64,000 nt of DNA, taken from the NCBI RefSeq assembly GCF_900095745.1, contig NZ_FMIR01000019.1, positions 1 through 64,000 on the forward strand, written 5' to 3'. Both the position numbers and the translations under genes were made by a program. This document shows positions 26,140 through 35,312 of this stretch, piece after piece. How positions within the stretch are numbered: position 1 is the first letter of the stretch; the number at the start of each line of letters is the position of its first letter. The DNA is from Microbacterium oxydans (lineage in GTDB: Bacteria > Actinomycetota > Actinomycetes > Actinomycetales > Microbacteriaceae). The notes beneath the pieces were generated by a model, which saw only the letters and a list, made by a program, of their open reading frames with translations, did not search any database and was not told the DNA's origin.

Positions 26140-28314
26140 ATGTCGCTCACGCTCGATTCCTCGTTGGAGGATGCGCTCGGTGCGGCGTCTGCCAAGACGC
26201 TCGGACGAGCTTTCGGCATGCAGAACGTGGGCGACCTGCTCTCGCACTATCCGCGTCGCTACGCCGATCCGGGCGAGCTGACGCCGATCCGCGACCTCCC
26301 CCTCGGCGAGACGGTGACCATCGTCGCCGAGGTCCTGTCCTCGAGCTTCCGACGGATGCGCAATCGGCCGGGCGCGATGGTCGACGTGGTCATCGGCGAC
26401 GGGATCGGACGGATGTCCCTCACGTTCTTCGCGAAGAACGTCGGTGCGGCGGAGTGGCGTTCCAAAGACCTCGCGGTCGGCCGCCGCGGAGTCTTCTCGG
26501 GCAAGGTGGGGGAGTTCAACGGCGTCACTCAGTTCGCGCATCCCGAGTACGAGCTGTTCGACGATGAGGATTCCGCCCGGCGCAGCGCGGATGCGCGTGC
26601 GGCGGTTCCGATCCCGATCTACCCGGCGACCTCGGCGATCCAGACGTGGCAGATCGCCCGCCTCATCGGACGGGTGCTGGACGATCTCGTCGAGGTGCCC
26701 GACCCGTTGACGGCCGAGATCAGGGAGCGCGAGGAACTGCTCACAGCCGACGAGGCGCTGGAGCGGATCCATCGCCCACGCACGCGCAACGACATCGATC
26801 CGGCCGTTCGCACCCTCCGGATGCACGAGGCGCTCACATTGCAGACTGCGCTCCTGCAGCAGCGTGACGCGGTGCGCGCGCTCTCCGCCACGTCGCGGCC
26901 CGCGGGGCCGGGAGGCCTCCTCGAGCGATTCGACGCCGCGATGCCATACACGCTCACGCCCGATCAGGAGACCGTCGGGGCGCAGATCGCCGCAGACCTC
27001 GTCGGGTCGTGGCCGATGAACCGGCTCGTCCAGGGTGAGGTCGGTTCCGGAAAGACGCTGGTGGCGCTGCGGGCGATGCTGCAGGTGGCCGAGAGCGGCG
27101 GGCAGGCGGCGCTGATCGCACCGACCGAGGTGCTGGCCGGACAACATCTGCGCTCGATCGCGAAGATGCTCGGTCCCGATCTCGCGCCGCTGCTCATGCC
27201 GACGCTGCTCACCGGCCAGCTTCCGGCCGCGGAGCGACGCAAGGCGGCGCTCCGGGTCGCCTCGGGGCAGGCGCTCATCGTCGTCGGCACGCATGCGCTG
27301 CTGGGTGAGAAGACGACCTTCGCCGACCTCGGCCTCGTGGTGGTCGACGAGCAGCACCGTTTCGGGGTCGAACAGCGGGAGGCGCTCCGCGCGAAGGGGT
27401 CGAGTCCGCACGCGCTGGTGCTCACGGCGACGCCCATCCCGCGAACCGTGGCGATGACGGTGTTCGGCGACCTCGACACGTCCGTCATCCGCACGATGCC
27501 CGCCGGACGTGCGGGCATCGAGTCGTTCGTCGCCCCGCTGGCCGAGCACCCCGGATGGTTCAACCGCGTCTGGGAGCGCGCCGCAGAGGAAATTGCCCAG
27601 GGGCGTCAGGTGTTCGCGGTCTGCGCCGCGATCGACACGACGAAGAAGACCGCTGAGGCGGCTGAGCCCTCCGCGTTGGTCCCCGAGGGCGCGTCCGGTC
27701 CCCGGTGGGGTGTGGTGCAGCTCGACGAGGCTCTCGCGACGCATCCCACCCTCGGCGGGATCCGTCGCGCCGTGCTGCATGGTCGGATGCCGTCTGACGA
27801 GAAGGATGCCGTCATGCAGGCCTTCGCCCGCGGCGAGATCGACCTGCTGCTGGCCACCACCGTGATCGAGGTCGGCGTGGACGTTCCCAACGCCTCCACG
27901 ATGATCGTGCTCGACGCCGATCGCTTCGGTGTCTCCCAACTGCACCAACTGCGCGGACGCGTGGGCCGAGGCGGGGTTCCTGGGCTCTGCCTGCTGGTCA
28001 CCGAGGCGGAATCCGGTTCCCTCGCTCGAGACCGTGTGGACGCCGTCGCAGCGACGCTCGACGGGTTCGCCCTCGCCGAGGTCGATCTCGAGCTGCGGGG
28101 CGAGGGCGATGTGCTCGGTGCCGCACAGGCCGGCGTCCGCTCGTCGCTCAAACTGCTGCGTGTCGTCAAGGATGCAGCGCTCATCACGCGTGCCCGCGAG
28201 GTGGCCGAGACGATCCTCACCGACGACCCGACGCTCCAGCAGCACCCTGGTCTTCGTGAGGCCATCGCACGGCGGGTGACCGACGAAGATCGGGCGGCCC
28301 TGGCGAAGAACTGA
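26140..28314 (+). CDS. recG: ATP-dependent DNA helicase RecG
   Basis: This 724-residue superfamily 2 helicase reverses stalled replication forks. The N-terminal OB-fold wedge region (LSHYPRRYADPGEL onward) is followed by Walker A GEVGSGKTLVAL, the DExH box VVVDEQHRFGVEQR, motif III LTATPIPRT, and motifs V/VI (TTVIEVGVDVPNAS, QLRGRVGRGG). The conserved C-terminus is present. TAGACT at 26128-26133 is 6 nt before the ATG. It precedes coaD by 27 bp. Confidence 0.96.
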   Translation: MSLTLDSSLEDALGAASAKTLGRAFGMQNVGDLLSHYPRRYADPGELTPIRDLPLGETVTIVAEVLSSSFRRMRNRPGAMVDVVIGDGIGRMSLTFFAKNVGAAEWRSKDLAVGRRGVFSGKVGEFNGVTQFAHPEYELFDDEDSARRSADARAAVPIPIYPATSAIQTWQIARLIGRVLDDLVEVPDPLTAEIREREELLTADEALERIHRPRTRNDIDPAVRTLRMHEALTLQTALLQQRDAVRALSATSRPAGPGGLLERFDAAMPYTLTPDQETVGAQIAADLVGSWPMNRLVQGEVGSGKTLVALRAMLQVAESGGQAALIAPTEVLAGQHLRSIAKMLGPDLAPLLMPTLLTGQLPAAERRKAALRVASGQALIVVGTHALLGEKTTFADLGLVVVDEQHRFGVEQREALRAKGSSPHALVLTATPIPRTVAMTVFGDLDTSVIRTMPAGRAGIESFVAPLAEHPGWFNRVWERAAEEIAQGRQVFAVCAAIDTTKKTAEAAEPSALVPEGASGPRWGVVQLDEALATHPTLGGIRRAVLHGRMPSDEKDAVMQAFARGEIDLLLATTVIEVGVDVPNASTMIVLDADRFGVSQLHQLRGRVGRGGVPGLCLLVTEAESGSLARDRVDAVAATLDGFALAEVDLELRGEGDVLGAAQAGVRSSLKLLRVVKDAALITRAREVAETILTDDPTLQQHPGLREAIARRVTDEDRAALAKN

Positions 28315-28341
28315 GCTTCGTTCCTGCCCTAGGCTGGTGGC

Positions 28342-28839
28342 ATGAGCAGCCGGATCGCCGTCGTCCCGGGTTCCTTCGATCCGCCGACCCTGGGTCATCT
28401 CGATGTGATCCGCCGGGCCGCAGCCCTCTATGACGAACTGCACGTGCTGGTGGTGCACAACCCCGGCAAAGAGGCGATGCTCCCGATCGCGCAGCGGCTT
28501 TCCCTCCTCGAGCGTTCGATCGCCGAAGACGGCATGCCGGGCAACATCGTGATCGGGTCATGGAGCATGGGACTGCTCGTGGACTATGCCCGCGATGTCG
28601 ATGCCGGGGTCCTCGTGAAGGGCATCCGCTCGCAGATCGATGTCGCCTACGAATCCCCGATGGCGATCGTCAACCGCCACCTCGCCGGCATCGAGACCGT
28701 GTTCCTCCTGCCGGATCCGTCGCACGCGATGGTCTCGAGCTCGCTGGTGCGCCAGGTCGCATCGCTCGGCGGCGACGTCACACCGTTCGTCCCGCCTGCG
28801 GTGGCCGACTTCCTCGACACCGGCGGACGCGGGATCTGA
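28342..28839 (+). CDS. coaD: Phosphopantetheine adenylyltransferase
   Basis: This 165-residue nucleotidyltransferase makes dephospho-CoA from 4'-phosphopantetheine and ATP, the penultimate CoA step. Motifs are [14 protein letters not shown] (T/HxGH), [13 protein letters not shown] and [10 protein letters not shown] (ISSS(L/T)xR). Length is typical. TAGGCT at 28330-28335 lies 6 nt before the ATG, so it probably has its own leaderless promoter despite following recG closely. Confidence 0.96.
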   Translation: MSSRIAVVPGSFDPPTLGHLDVIRRAAALYDELHVLVVHNPGKEAMLPIAQRLSLLERSIAEDGMPGNIVIGSWSMGLLVDYARDVDAGVLVKGIRSQIDVAYESPMAIVNRHLAGIETVFLLPDPSHAMVSSSLVRQVASLGGDVTPFVPPAVADFLDTGGRGI

Positions 28840-28897
28840 GTCCTCCTGGAGGGTGACGGTCAGCCCGGCCGCAGGTGCAGCCGAGTAGCATGGAACC

Positions 28898-29458
28898 GTG
28901 CGCTCTCGAATGAACGGCCCTTTCGTGCTCCCCGTCCGTGACATCGTCCGACGTCCGGGAGAGATGCGTGAACACGAGTTCACCGTGGCTCTCAAAGAGA
29001 CGTGGGGGGAGGGGATCGTCACCTTCGACGCAGGCTCGGACATCGATCTCGATGTGCGTCTGGAGTCGGTCCACGAGGGCATTCTGGTCTCCGGAACAGC
29101 CGACGCGGAGTACGTCGGCGTGTGCGGCAGATGCCTGATCGACATCGCCCGGCCCGTCGAAGTCGAGTTCCAGGAGCTTTTCGCGTATCCTGGTGAGGAA
29201 GAAACTGACTTCGAGGTTCAAGACGACCACGTGGATCTTGAAACTCTCGTCAGGGATGCGGCCGTATTGTCGCTTCCTTTTCAGCCGGTGTGTCAGCCGG
29301 ATTGCCCGGGTCTCGACCCGAAAACGGGTGAACGACTGGCCGTGAGCACCGGAACGGAGCAGGTGGCTCCCATCGATCCTCGGTGGAGCGCGCTCCAGAA
29401 CATCACAGACCAAGACGGCGCGGAAGAATCTCGTGCCGCCGAGAAAGAAGAGAGCTAG
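28898..29458 (+). CDS. YceD/DUF177 family protein
   Basis: This 186-residue protein has four cysteines in two pairs (GVCGRCLID and PVCQPDCPGL) that could bind zinc, and an acidic, charged C-terminus. YceD proteins are nearly always encoded just before rpmF, as here (2 nt gap). In bacteria and plastids the family is linked to 23S rRNA accumulation and large-subunit assembly. TAGCAT (28886-28891) is 6 nt before the GTG start, indicating a leaderless mRNA covering yceD-rpmF and probably rnc-mutM. Confidence 0.9.
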   Translation: MRSRMNGPFVLPVRDIVRRPGEMREHEFTVALKETWGEGIVTFDAGSDIDLDVRLESVHEGILVSGTADAEYVGVCGRCLIDIARPVEVEFQELFAYPGEEETDFEVQDDHVDLETLVRDAAVLSLPFQPVCQPDCPGLDPKTGERLAVSTGTEQVAPIDPRWSALQNITDQDGAEESRAAEKEES

Positions 29459-29460
29459 TC

Positions 29461-29670
29461 ATGGCTGGTAACCCCCCGAAGCGCAAGGTTTCCCGTTCGA
29501 ACACCCGGTCGCGTCGCGCGCAGTGGAAGGCGGCTCCCGTCGCCCTCGTGAAGACCATCGAGAACGGTGAGGTCGTCTACAGCCGTCCCCACCAGGCGAA
29601 GGTCGTCACCGACTCGCAGGGCACCGAGCTCTTCCTCGAGTACAAGGGCCGCAAGGTCGCCGACGTCTGA
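29461..29670 (+). CDS. rpmF: 50S ribosomal protein L32
   Basis: This 69-residue basic protein begins [20 protein letters not shown] and continues with [10 protein letters not shown], the signature of L32. It has no cysteines, so it is the zinc-independent form. The start codon lies 2 nt after yceD. The C-terminal extension ([10 protein letters not shown]) is typical for actinobacteria. Confidence 0.96.
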   Translation: MAGNPPKRKVSRSNTRSRRAQWKAAPVALVKTIENGEVVYSRPHQAKVVTDSQGTELFLEYKGRKVADV

Positions 29671-29680
29671 GTCGCGTACC

Positions 29681-30373
29681 GTGACGGAGGTCCCCGGGGG
29701 GACGAGACCTCTCCCAGATAAGCTCCGCGTCGATATCGACGCGGAGCTTCTGGAGTTGGCCCTCACCCACCGCTCCTACGCGTATGAGCACGGCGGGATC
29801 CCGCACAACGAGCGCTTGGAGTTCCTCGGCGACTCGGTGTTGGGTCAGGCCGTGACGGTGATGCTCTTCACCACGCACCCCGACCTCGACGAGGGCGAGC
29901 TGGCGAAGCGGCGTGCGAGCGTCGTGTCCACCGTCGCTCTCGCGGAGGTGGCTCGGGGCATCGACCTCGGCAGCCATCTGCTGCTGGGGCGCGGTGAGGA
30001 GCAGACCGGCGGTCGCGACAAGGACTCGATCCTGGCGGACACGATGGAAGCCGTGATCGGTGCCACGTATCTGTCGGCCGGTCCTGAGGCTGCCACCGCG
30101 CTCGTGCTGCGTCTCACGGAGCCACTGCTCGCCGATCCGGAGCGCTACGGCGCGGCCATGGACCCGAAGACCAGTCTGCAGGAGCTCGCTGCCCGTGTCG
30201 GCGCGACCCCGCCGCAGTATTCGGTCGAGGCGAGCGGACCGGATCACGACCGCCGGTTCATCGCGACGGTGTCGGTCGGCGACGTCAGCATGACCGGCCG
30301 CGGCAGCAGCAAGAAGACCGCAGAGATGGCGGCGGCCCTCAGCGCTTGGCGCACTCTCAGCGAGCGTGCCTGA
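29681..30373 (+). CDS. rnc: Ribonuclease III
   Basis: This 230-residue double-strand-specific endoribonuclease processes rRNA precursors. The signature [12 protein letters not shown] carries the catalytic acidic residues, with the second acidic site in [18 protein letters not shown] double-stranded RNA-binding domain ([14 protein letters not shown] through [16 protein letters not shown]) fills the C-terminus. The GTG at 29681 gives the expected N-terminus; the longer open frame overlaps rpmF. The stop overlaps the mutM start by 8 bp. Confidence 0.95.
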   Translation: MTEVPGGTRPLPDKLRVDIDAELLELALTHRSYAYEHGGIPHNERLEFLGDSVLGQAVTVMLFTTHPDLDEGELAKRRASVVSTVALAEVARGIDLGSHLLLGRGEEQTGGRDKDSILADTMEAVIGATYLSAGPEAATALVLRLTEPLLADPERYGAAMDPKTSLQELAARVGATPPQYSVEASGPDHDRRFIATVSVGDVSMTGRGSSKKTAEMAAALSAWRTLSERA

Positions 30374-31229
30374 GCTTCCCGAGGTCGAGGTCGTCCGAGC
30401 CGGTCTTGAGCCGGCCGCGGTCGGATCGGTCATCACGTCGGTGAGCGTGTTCGACGAGCGAGCGCTCACGCGGCATGTCGCCGGGGCCGCGGACTTCGTC
30501 GGCAGGCTCGAAGGCCGGACCTTCACTGCCGCGTCCCGCCGGGGCAAGTTCCTCTGGCTCCCTCTCGACGACGAGGATTCCGCGCTGATCGCTCACCTCG
30601 GTATGAGTGGTCAGATGCTGCTGCGGGCGCCGAATGCCGACGCGGAACGTCATGAACGGATCCGCATCGGCGTCGAGCATCCCGTGCACGGCGAGCTGGC
30701 GATCGTGTTCGCGGACCAGCGCACTTTCGGCTCGCTCGCCGTCGATGCGCTGATCGATGACGACGGATCGCGGATCCCCACCCAGGTCGCGCACATCGCC
30801 CGCGATCCTCTCGATCCCTCCTTCGATGATCGCGCCTTCGGTGTCGCGCTCGCACGGAGGGGAAGCGCGATCAAGCGTGTTCTCCTCGACCAGGGCGTCG
30901 TGAGCGGGATCGGCAACATCTACGCTGACGAGTCTCTCTGGGCTGCGCGCATCCATCCGGAGACACCTGCCGACCACCTGTCCACGCAGGCTGTGCGCCG
31001 ACTGCTGGTGGAAGTGCGGCTCGTGCTCGCGAAGGCCCTGGCGGAGGGCGGAACCAGCTTCGACGCGCAGTACGTCAACGTCAACGGTCAGGCAGGCTAC
31101 TTCGCCCACTCTCTCAACGCCTACGGCAGGCAGGGCAAGCCGTGTCCGCGCTGCGGAAAGGCGATCGTGCGGGAGAGCTTCATGAACAGGGGCTCGCACT
31201 TCTGCCCGTCCTGCCAGCGACGCCGCTGA
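30366..31229 (+). CDS. mutM: Formamidopyrimidine-DNA glycosylase
   Basis: This 287-residue bifunctional DNA glycosylase/AP lyase removes 8-oxoguanine and formamidopyrimidines. After the GTG start the mature N-terminus is Pro-Glu-Leu-Pro-Glu, with Pro2 as the nucleophile and Glu3. RRGKFLWL holds the conserved lysine, and the C-terminal zinc finger is [13 protein letters not shown]...FCPSCQ. It overlaps rnc, a common actinobacterial order, and ends in a terminator hairpin. Confidence 0.96.
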   Translation: MPELPEVEVVRAGLEPAAVGSVITSVSVFDERALTRHVAGAADFVGRLEGRTFTAASRRGKFLWLPLDDEDSALIAHLGMSGQMLLRAPNADAERHERIRIGVEHPVHGELAIVFADQRTFGSLAVDALIDDDGSRIPTQVAHIARDPLDPSFDDRAFGVALARRGSAIKRVLLDQGVVSGIGNIYADESLWAARIHPETPADHLSTQAVRRLLVEVRLVLAKALAEGGTSFDAQYVNVNGQAGYFAHSLNAYGRQGKPCPRCGKAIVRESFMNRGSHFCPSCQRRR

Positions 31230-31256
31230 CCTGTACCGGAACGAGCAGGTCAGCGG
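31223..31256. terminator. Bidirectional terminator between mutM and ABC permease
   Basis: CCGCTGACCTG (31223-31233) and CAGGTCAGCGG (31246-31256) form a perfect 11-bp stem with a 12-nt loop between two convergent genes. The left arm contains the mutM stop codon. Confidence 0.75.
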
Positions 31257-31269
31257 GGGTCGCGGACGG

Positions 31270-32592
31270 TCATGCGGTCTGGAACGCTCCCCGCAGCAGC
31301 GGACGCGTGGCCCACGTGGTCGCCCAGACGATCCCGATCCCCGCACCGACCACCGCCGCGATCGTGAGGAGCGAGAGCGGCGCCGTGATCAGTGCGATGC
31401 CGAGCAGCGGGATCACGAGGACGGCCGCGACCAGAGCCGAGCCGATCGCCGTGATCAGCAGCGGGGACATGATCGCACGTCTCCGGGCACGGTCCACGGT
31501 CTCCAGCGGCATGCCCAGGTGGTGGAGGCTGCGGTGCAGTTCGCGCTGGTCGAGCACGTCGGACGCCTGGTTCACGCCGACGGATGCCGCCACCATGAGG
31601 AACGACCCGATCAGGGTGATGACGAGACCTGTGCGGATATCGGTGGCCAGGGCGATGTCGGCCTCGGCCGCCTCCGATCCGGTCATCACGTTCATCAGGG
31701 CCACGCCCGTTCCGGCGAAGACGGCCATGAAGCTCGCCATCGCGATGCCACCGACCTGCCGCCACGCGGCTTTGGGAGAATCCAGGACCACGCGCGCTGC
31801 GAGCAGCCGCTCCGGCTGTTCGGCCCGGCGAAGCTGTCGCGATGCCGACACCTTGAGGACCCACGGGCCCACGACGTTGAGCACCGCGAGCGCGGCACCG
31901 AACAGTCCGGCCAGCACGACGATGGTGGTGACCAGCCCGCCGATGGACGGGAAGACCTTGATGAGCACGACAGCGATCGCGATGGTGCCCGCAGCGATCA
32001 ATGCGCGGATCCAGTGCACGTTGGTTGTCGTGGCACGGGTGCGGACCCCGAGGGGCGAGATCACCACGCGACGGAGCCCGATGACCGCACTCGTCGATGC
32101 GAGGAGGAGGACGCCGGCGAGCACCATGGCGATCTGCAGTGGAGGAAGAACGACCGCACCGAAGCCGAGTGCCTCACCACGGAACGGAATCAGGCCGATG
32201 AGCGGACTCAATGCGACGTGTCCGACCACGCCGGCGAGGGCTCCTGCAGCGGCGACGAGAACGGACTCGGTGACGGTGGCGACCGTGACGCCGGCAGGGG
32301 AGACCCCGAGCAGCCGGAGAGTCGAGAGGCGCTCGTCACGGCGGCGGGCGGAGAGTCGCGCCGCTGCCCCGCCGAGAGACATCAGCGGGACGACGAGGAG
32401 GACGAGGGCGATGGCGGCGAGCGCCTGATAGATCGGAGCCTCCGGATCGGTCCAGGCCCAGAACGACTGGGCGCCTCCGATCACGGTCAGCACCAGCGTG
32501 GTCACCACGCCGAAGGCGACGACGGGGAGGGCGAGGACGCTGTTCTGCCCGGGCGCCGGGCGCAGCAGCAGAGCGAGGACGTTGCGGTTCAC
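31270..32592 (-). CDS. FtsX-like ABC transporter permease
   Basis: This 440-residue integral membrane protein has about ten hydrophobic segments. The MSLGGAAARLSARRRDERLSTLRLLGVSP block after the second segment is typical of FtsX/MacB-type permeases, and a related block (DVLDQRELHRSLHHLGMPLETVDRARRR) recurs in the second half. Such permeases do not transport across the bilayer in the usual way but drive lipoprotein release or peptide and antibiotic export. Its GTG overlaps the stop of the ATPase gene (GTGA). No sensor kinase or substrate gene is adjacent, so the cargo is unknown. Confidence 0.85.
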   Translation of the reverse strand: MNRNVLALLLRPAPGQNSVLALPVVAFGVVTTLVLTVIGGAQSFWAWTDPEAPIYQALAAIALVLLVVPLMSLGGAAARLSARRRDERLSTLRLLGVSPAGVTVATVTESVLVAAAGALAGVVGHVALSPLIGLIPFRGEALGFGAVVLPPLQIAMVLAGVLLLASTSAVIGLRRVVISPLGVRTRATTTNVHWIRALIAAGTIAIAVVLIKVFPSIGGLVTTIVVLAGLFGAALAVLNVVGPWVLKVSASRQLRRAEQPERLLAARVVLDSPKAAWRQVGGIAMASFMAVFAGTGVALMNVMTGSEAAEADIALATDIRTGLVITLIGSFLMVAASVGVNQASDVLDQRELHRSLHHLGMPLETVDRARRRAIMSPLLITAIGSALVAAVLVIPLLGIALITAPLSLLTIAAVVGAGIGIVWATTWATRPLLRGAFQTA

Positions 32593-33284
32593 GCCGTCAC
32601 CGCCGAGGAGACGATGCGGCCATCGCGGACGGCGAGGGTGCGAGTGCAGCGACCGGCCACCTCGGGGTCATGGGTGACCACGACGAGAGTGCGGCCCTGG
32701 CTCGTGGTGGACCACAGCAGGGCGTCCATGACCTCGGAGGACGTGTGCGAGTCGAGTGCACCGGTCGGCTCATCGGCGAAGACGAGCTCCGCGCCCGTGG
32801 CCTGCGCGCGAGCGATGGCGACGCGCTGCGCCTGACCGCCGGAGAGCTCGCCGATCCGGCGATCCTCCATGCCCGCGAGACCGAGGGCGGCGAGCCAGGA
32901 GGCCGCATGCTGGATGGCATCCTGGCGCCGGATGCCGTTGATCATCGAAGCGAGGGCGACGTTCTCCACCGCCGTCAGCTCCGGGATCAGCAGGCCCTGC
33001 TGGAAGACGAAGCCGAACCGCTCGCGGCGCAGGCGGGAGCGTGCGGACTCGTTGAGCGCGGTGACCTCGATGGGGGCGCCTTCTGCCGGGCGGAAGAGGA
33101 CGCTGCCCGCATCGGGTGCGGTGATTCCCGCCAACACGTGCAGCAGGGTCGTCTTTCCGGAGCCCGAGGCGCCCATGATCGCAACGGACTCACCACGGTT
33201 GATGGCGAGATCGACTCCGGCGAGGGCGCGTGTCATCCCGAAGGTCTTGGTCAGGGCATGGGCTTCGATCACGGGGATGTTCAT
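32589..33284 (-). CDS. ABC transporter ATP-binding protein (MacB/LolD type)
   Basis: This 231-residue ATPase has Walker A GASGSGKTT, a Q-loop (FGFVFQQGLL), signature LSGGQAQRVAIARA, Walker B ELVFADEPTGALD and the H-loop VVVTHD. The ADEPTGALD version and the length are those of the LolD/MacB/BceA group that pairs with FtsX-type permeases. It is translationally coupled to the permease gene. Confidence 0.93.
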   Translation of the reverse strand: MNIPVIEAHALTKTFGMTRALAGVDLAINRGESVAIMGASGSGKTTLLHVLAGITAPDAGSVLFRPAEGAPIEVTALNESARSRLRRERFGFVFQQGLLIPELTAVENVALASMINGIRRQDAIQHAASWLAALGLAGMEDRRIGELSGGQAQRVAIARAQATGAELVFADEPTGALDSHTSSEVMDALLWSTTSQGRTLVVVTHDPEVAGRCTRTLAVRDGRIVSSAVTA

Positions 33285-33338
33285 GTTTCCACTCTCGTCA
33301 GCCGGCCGGCCGGTGTCGTCGATCCGGCGGATGACGGA

Positions 33339-33378
33339 GCGGGCCCGACCTCATCCCGAAGAATGAGATCGGGCCCGC
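33339..33378 (-). terminator. Terminator after the double-GNAT gene
   Basis: A long inverted repeat, GCGGGCCCGA-C-CTCAT mirrored by ATGAG-A-TCGGGCCCGC, forms a 15-bp stem with one mismatch and an 8-nt loop, 8 nt past the stop of the minus-strand GNAT gene. No T-tract follows. Confidence 0.75.
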
Positions 33379-33385
33379 ACGGGCA

Positions 33386-34465
33386 TCAGAGCTTCTTCTG
33401 CCACCCCCCGGCGTACGAGACCGCGCGGAAGCCGATCTTCTCGTTGATGCTGAGCATGGGACGGTTCTCCTCCGCGTTGAACGTGGAGACGACGGGCGAC
33501 TCCGGCATCAACTCCTGCCACCGCAGAAGGTTCGCGCACTTCACGATCGTCCCGAGCCGATGACCGCGGTGGTCCTTCGACACCAGGGTGCCGTACTGAT
33601 GGGTGACACCCGTGTGATCTGTCCCGATCAGCAGCTCGTTATAGGCGACGATGTCGCCGGTCGGGACGTGCTGCACGACGGAGACCGAGACGACGCGCCC
33701 GGAGTCGATGATCCGTGCATCCCGCCGCGCGACGCGATCCGCGTCCCACACCTCGGCGACGAAGTCCATCTCGCCGCTCGGGGCGTCTGTCGACAGGCCT
33801 GCAAGGATGCCGGCGTATGCCGCGCGCAGTTCCGGCGGCGTCGGCAGCATCCACTCCACCGTCCGGTACTCCGAACCGGCATGGGCGTATGCCTCCGCCA
33901 GCGCCGTGCGCAGGAGCGCCGGGTCGGAGTGCAGATCGAACTCGCTGTTCCGCTCGACCTGCTCGAGCGTGTATCCGGCGGATTCCGCCAGATCGCTCAG
34001 GGGTGTGGCCGGCACGCGACCCCACCCCGTCCGCGGCACGAGCATGCGCTCGGCCTGCTCCGGCCGGTGCAGGCTCCACAGCTGCAGCACAGTGCGACCG
34101 CGTGACCTTGCCTCCTCCTCGGAGCGCGCGAGCAGCGCATTCTCGATGCCGTGACCCCAGTGCGCCTCCGGCACCAGCATGTCGATCTCGCCGGCATTCG
34201 CCTCCTCCTCCTGCGCGAAGGAGATCGTCGCCATGCCGACGATCTCGCCGTCGACACGGGCGACGAAGCCGCGGTCCAGCGAGTCGGTGTCGTCCTGCCA
34301 GCCGGGCAGAACCTGCGCCGCTTCCAGCGCGAGGCCCGGAAGCCCGACCTGCTCGTCGCAGATCTGGCGGTTGAGTTCTCCGTACGCCCGGAACTCCGCC
34401 GCGGTGTCGTCATCGATCGAGGTCGGGACGATCAACGGCGTGATCGTCGGTTCAGCGATGGTCAT
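33386..34465 (-). CDS. Tandem-GNAT N-acetyltransferase
   Basis: This 359-residue protein appears to hold two GNAT domains, the layout of mycothiol synthase and related actinobacterial enzymes. The N-terminal domain has FVARVDGEIVGMATISF and IDMLVPEAHWGHGIENALLARSEEEARSRG. The C-terminal domain has DIVAYNELLIG, QYGTLVSKDHRGHRLGTIVKCANLLRW as the acetyl-CoA loop, and NAEENRPMLSINEKIGFRAV. The first domain has a degenerate pyrophosphate loop and may be structural. The substrate is unknown. A small ORF and a 93-residue unknown precede it on the same strand. Confidence 0.85.
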   Translation of the reverse strand: MTIAEPTITPLIVPTSIDDDTAAEFRAYGELNRQICDEQVGLPGLALEAAQVLPGWQDDTDSLDRGFVARVDGEIVGMATISFAQEEEANAGEIDMLVPEAHWGHGIENALLARSEEEARSRGRTVLQLWSLHRPEQAERMLVPRTGWGRVPATPLSDLAESAGYTLEQVERNSEFDLHSDPALLRTALAEAYAHAGSEYRTVEWMLPTPPELRAAYAGILAGLSTDAPSGEMDFVAEVWDADRVARRDARIIDSGRVVSVSVVQHVPTGDIVAYNELLIGTDHTGVTHQYGTLVSKDHRGHRLGTIVKCANLLRWQELMPESPVVSTFNAEENRPMLSINEKIGFRAVSYAGGWQKKL

Positions 34466-34529
34466 GTCAGGTCCTTACTGGTGTGGATTCACGGGAGATG
34501 CGGGACTCGGCGTCCCTCGGGCGACAGGA

Positions 34530-34811
34530 TCAGCGGATTCCGCGCTGCAGGGCGAAGGCCGTGAGGACGCCCAGCTCGTGTTCGGCGCGGCGGCGCTGCT
34601 CGGAGATCAGCAGCTCCGCCGACTCGATGTGCACGGTGCGACGCTGCCGACGCGGGCGCTGAGACCGTTGGAGCAGCCAGAGGCCGATCCGGAGAGAGAG
34701 GCGATCCGTGAGGGCTAGGCGGCGGAGTTCATCGTCGCGGGGGATCTGGAAGACCTCGCGGTCCTCGGTATCGGGCGGGTGGGCAGTGTTGCGGCGCAAC
34801 GTGGTATTCAC
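34530..34811 (-). CDS. Small basic protein of unknown function
   Basis: The 93 residues are rich in Arg, Leu and Gln, with an amphipathic middle (LALTDRLSLRIGLWLLQRSQ) followed by a basic patch (RPRRQRR) and a helical C-terminus (ELLISEQRRRAEHELGV). It could associate with membrane or nucleic acid. I recognise no family. The GTG at 34811 follows GAAGGA at good spacing; the frame is open further upstream to 34907. It lies 64 bp ahead of the double-GNAT gene and about 225 nt after the 37-residue ORF, probably in one transcript. Confidence 0.55.
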   Translation of the reverse strand: MNTTLRRNTAHPPDTEDREVFQIPRDDELRRLALTDRLSLRIGLWLLQRSQRPRRQRRTVHIESAELLISEQRRRAEHELGVLTAFALQRGIR

Positions 34812-35035
34812 GAGAAAGTCCTTCGATAAAGAAGTGAAATGCGGGTGCAGAAGACGTCGCACCTCCGTGGCGAGCGAGGCCGCCAGGGGTGCGGAGGATG
34901 GCGGCACTTCGGAGCCACGAAACGCGGATGCCGAAGGGCGGCGAGATCCATGATCCGGATGCGGATCAGAGGGTGGGGCGCGGGTGCACCGACGGGAGAG
35001 GGCCCACTAAGGGCCGTGATTCTCGGGGTGCGCTG

Positions 35036-35149
35036 CTACGAGAGCGCGCTGATGCGGACGCCGGCGGTTACCGAGAACGCAGGGCGCAGCGCAGAGTGCG
35101 CGGGCGCGGCAAGGCCAGTGGCCTGTGCGTTGAGCTGAATCATCATCAT
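35036..35149 (-). CDS. Small ORF (37 aa) with consensus-strength ribosome binding site
   Basis: The reading frame starts with three ATG codons in a row and is preceded by AAAGGAGG, the strongest Shine-Dalgarno in the window, 6 nt before the first ATG. The peptide begins MMMIQLNAQATGLAAPAHS and ends VTAGVRISALS; it has no cysteines, no signal peptide and only one or two charged residues. A canonical promoter lies 35 bp upstream. About 20 nt after the stop a hairpin GGCCC-TTAGT-GGGCC (35015-35001) could act as an attenuator. It may be a regulatory leader peptide or a small protein. No homologue comes to mind. Confidence 0.5.
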   Translation of the reverse strand: MMMIQLNAQATGLAAPAHSALRPAFSVTAGVRISALS

Positions 35150-35183
35150 CGGTAACCTCCTTTCGTGCGTCGATCCGGAGGAC

Positions 35184-35213
35184 ACGGTAGCGAACTCCGC
35201 CGGGCATCGTCAA
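35184..35213 (-). promoter_or_regulatory. Sigma-70-type promoter for the small-ORF cassette
   Basis: Read on the minus strand, TTGACG (35213-35208) and TACCGT (35189-35184) are separated by 18 bp. This is the closest match to a housekeeping promoter in this region. It would give a 5' leader of about 28 nt containing AAAGGAGG. Confidence 0.65.
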
Positions 35214-35312
35214 GCATTTCCGTCGCGCACGGCGTGTCGCCGAGCGGTACCGGTTCGATGAACGTCCGCGCGGGATGCCGGCCGAGGCCCGGGATTCCGG
35301 TAGCGTAGCGGC

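Noticed and set aside
34839..35138. Plus-strand ORF of 99 codons opposite the small-ORF cassette
   Set aside because: It has no ribosome binding site or recognisable domain and is out of step with the minus-strand promoter, SD and terminator signals there.
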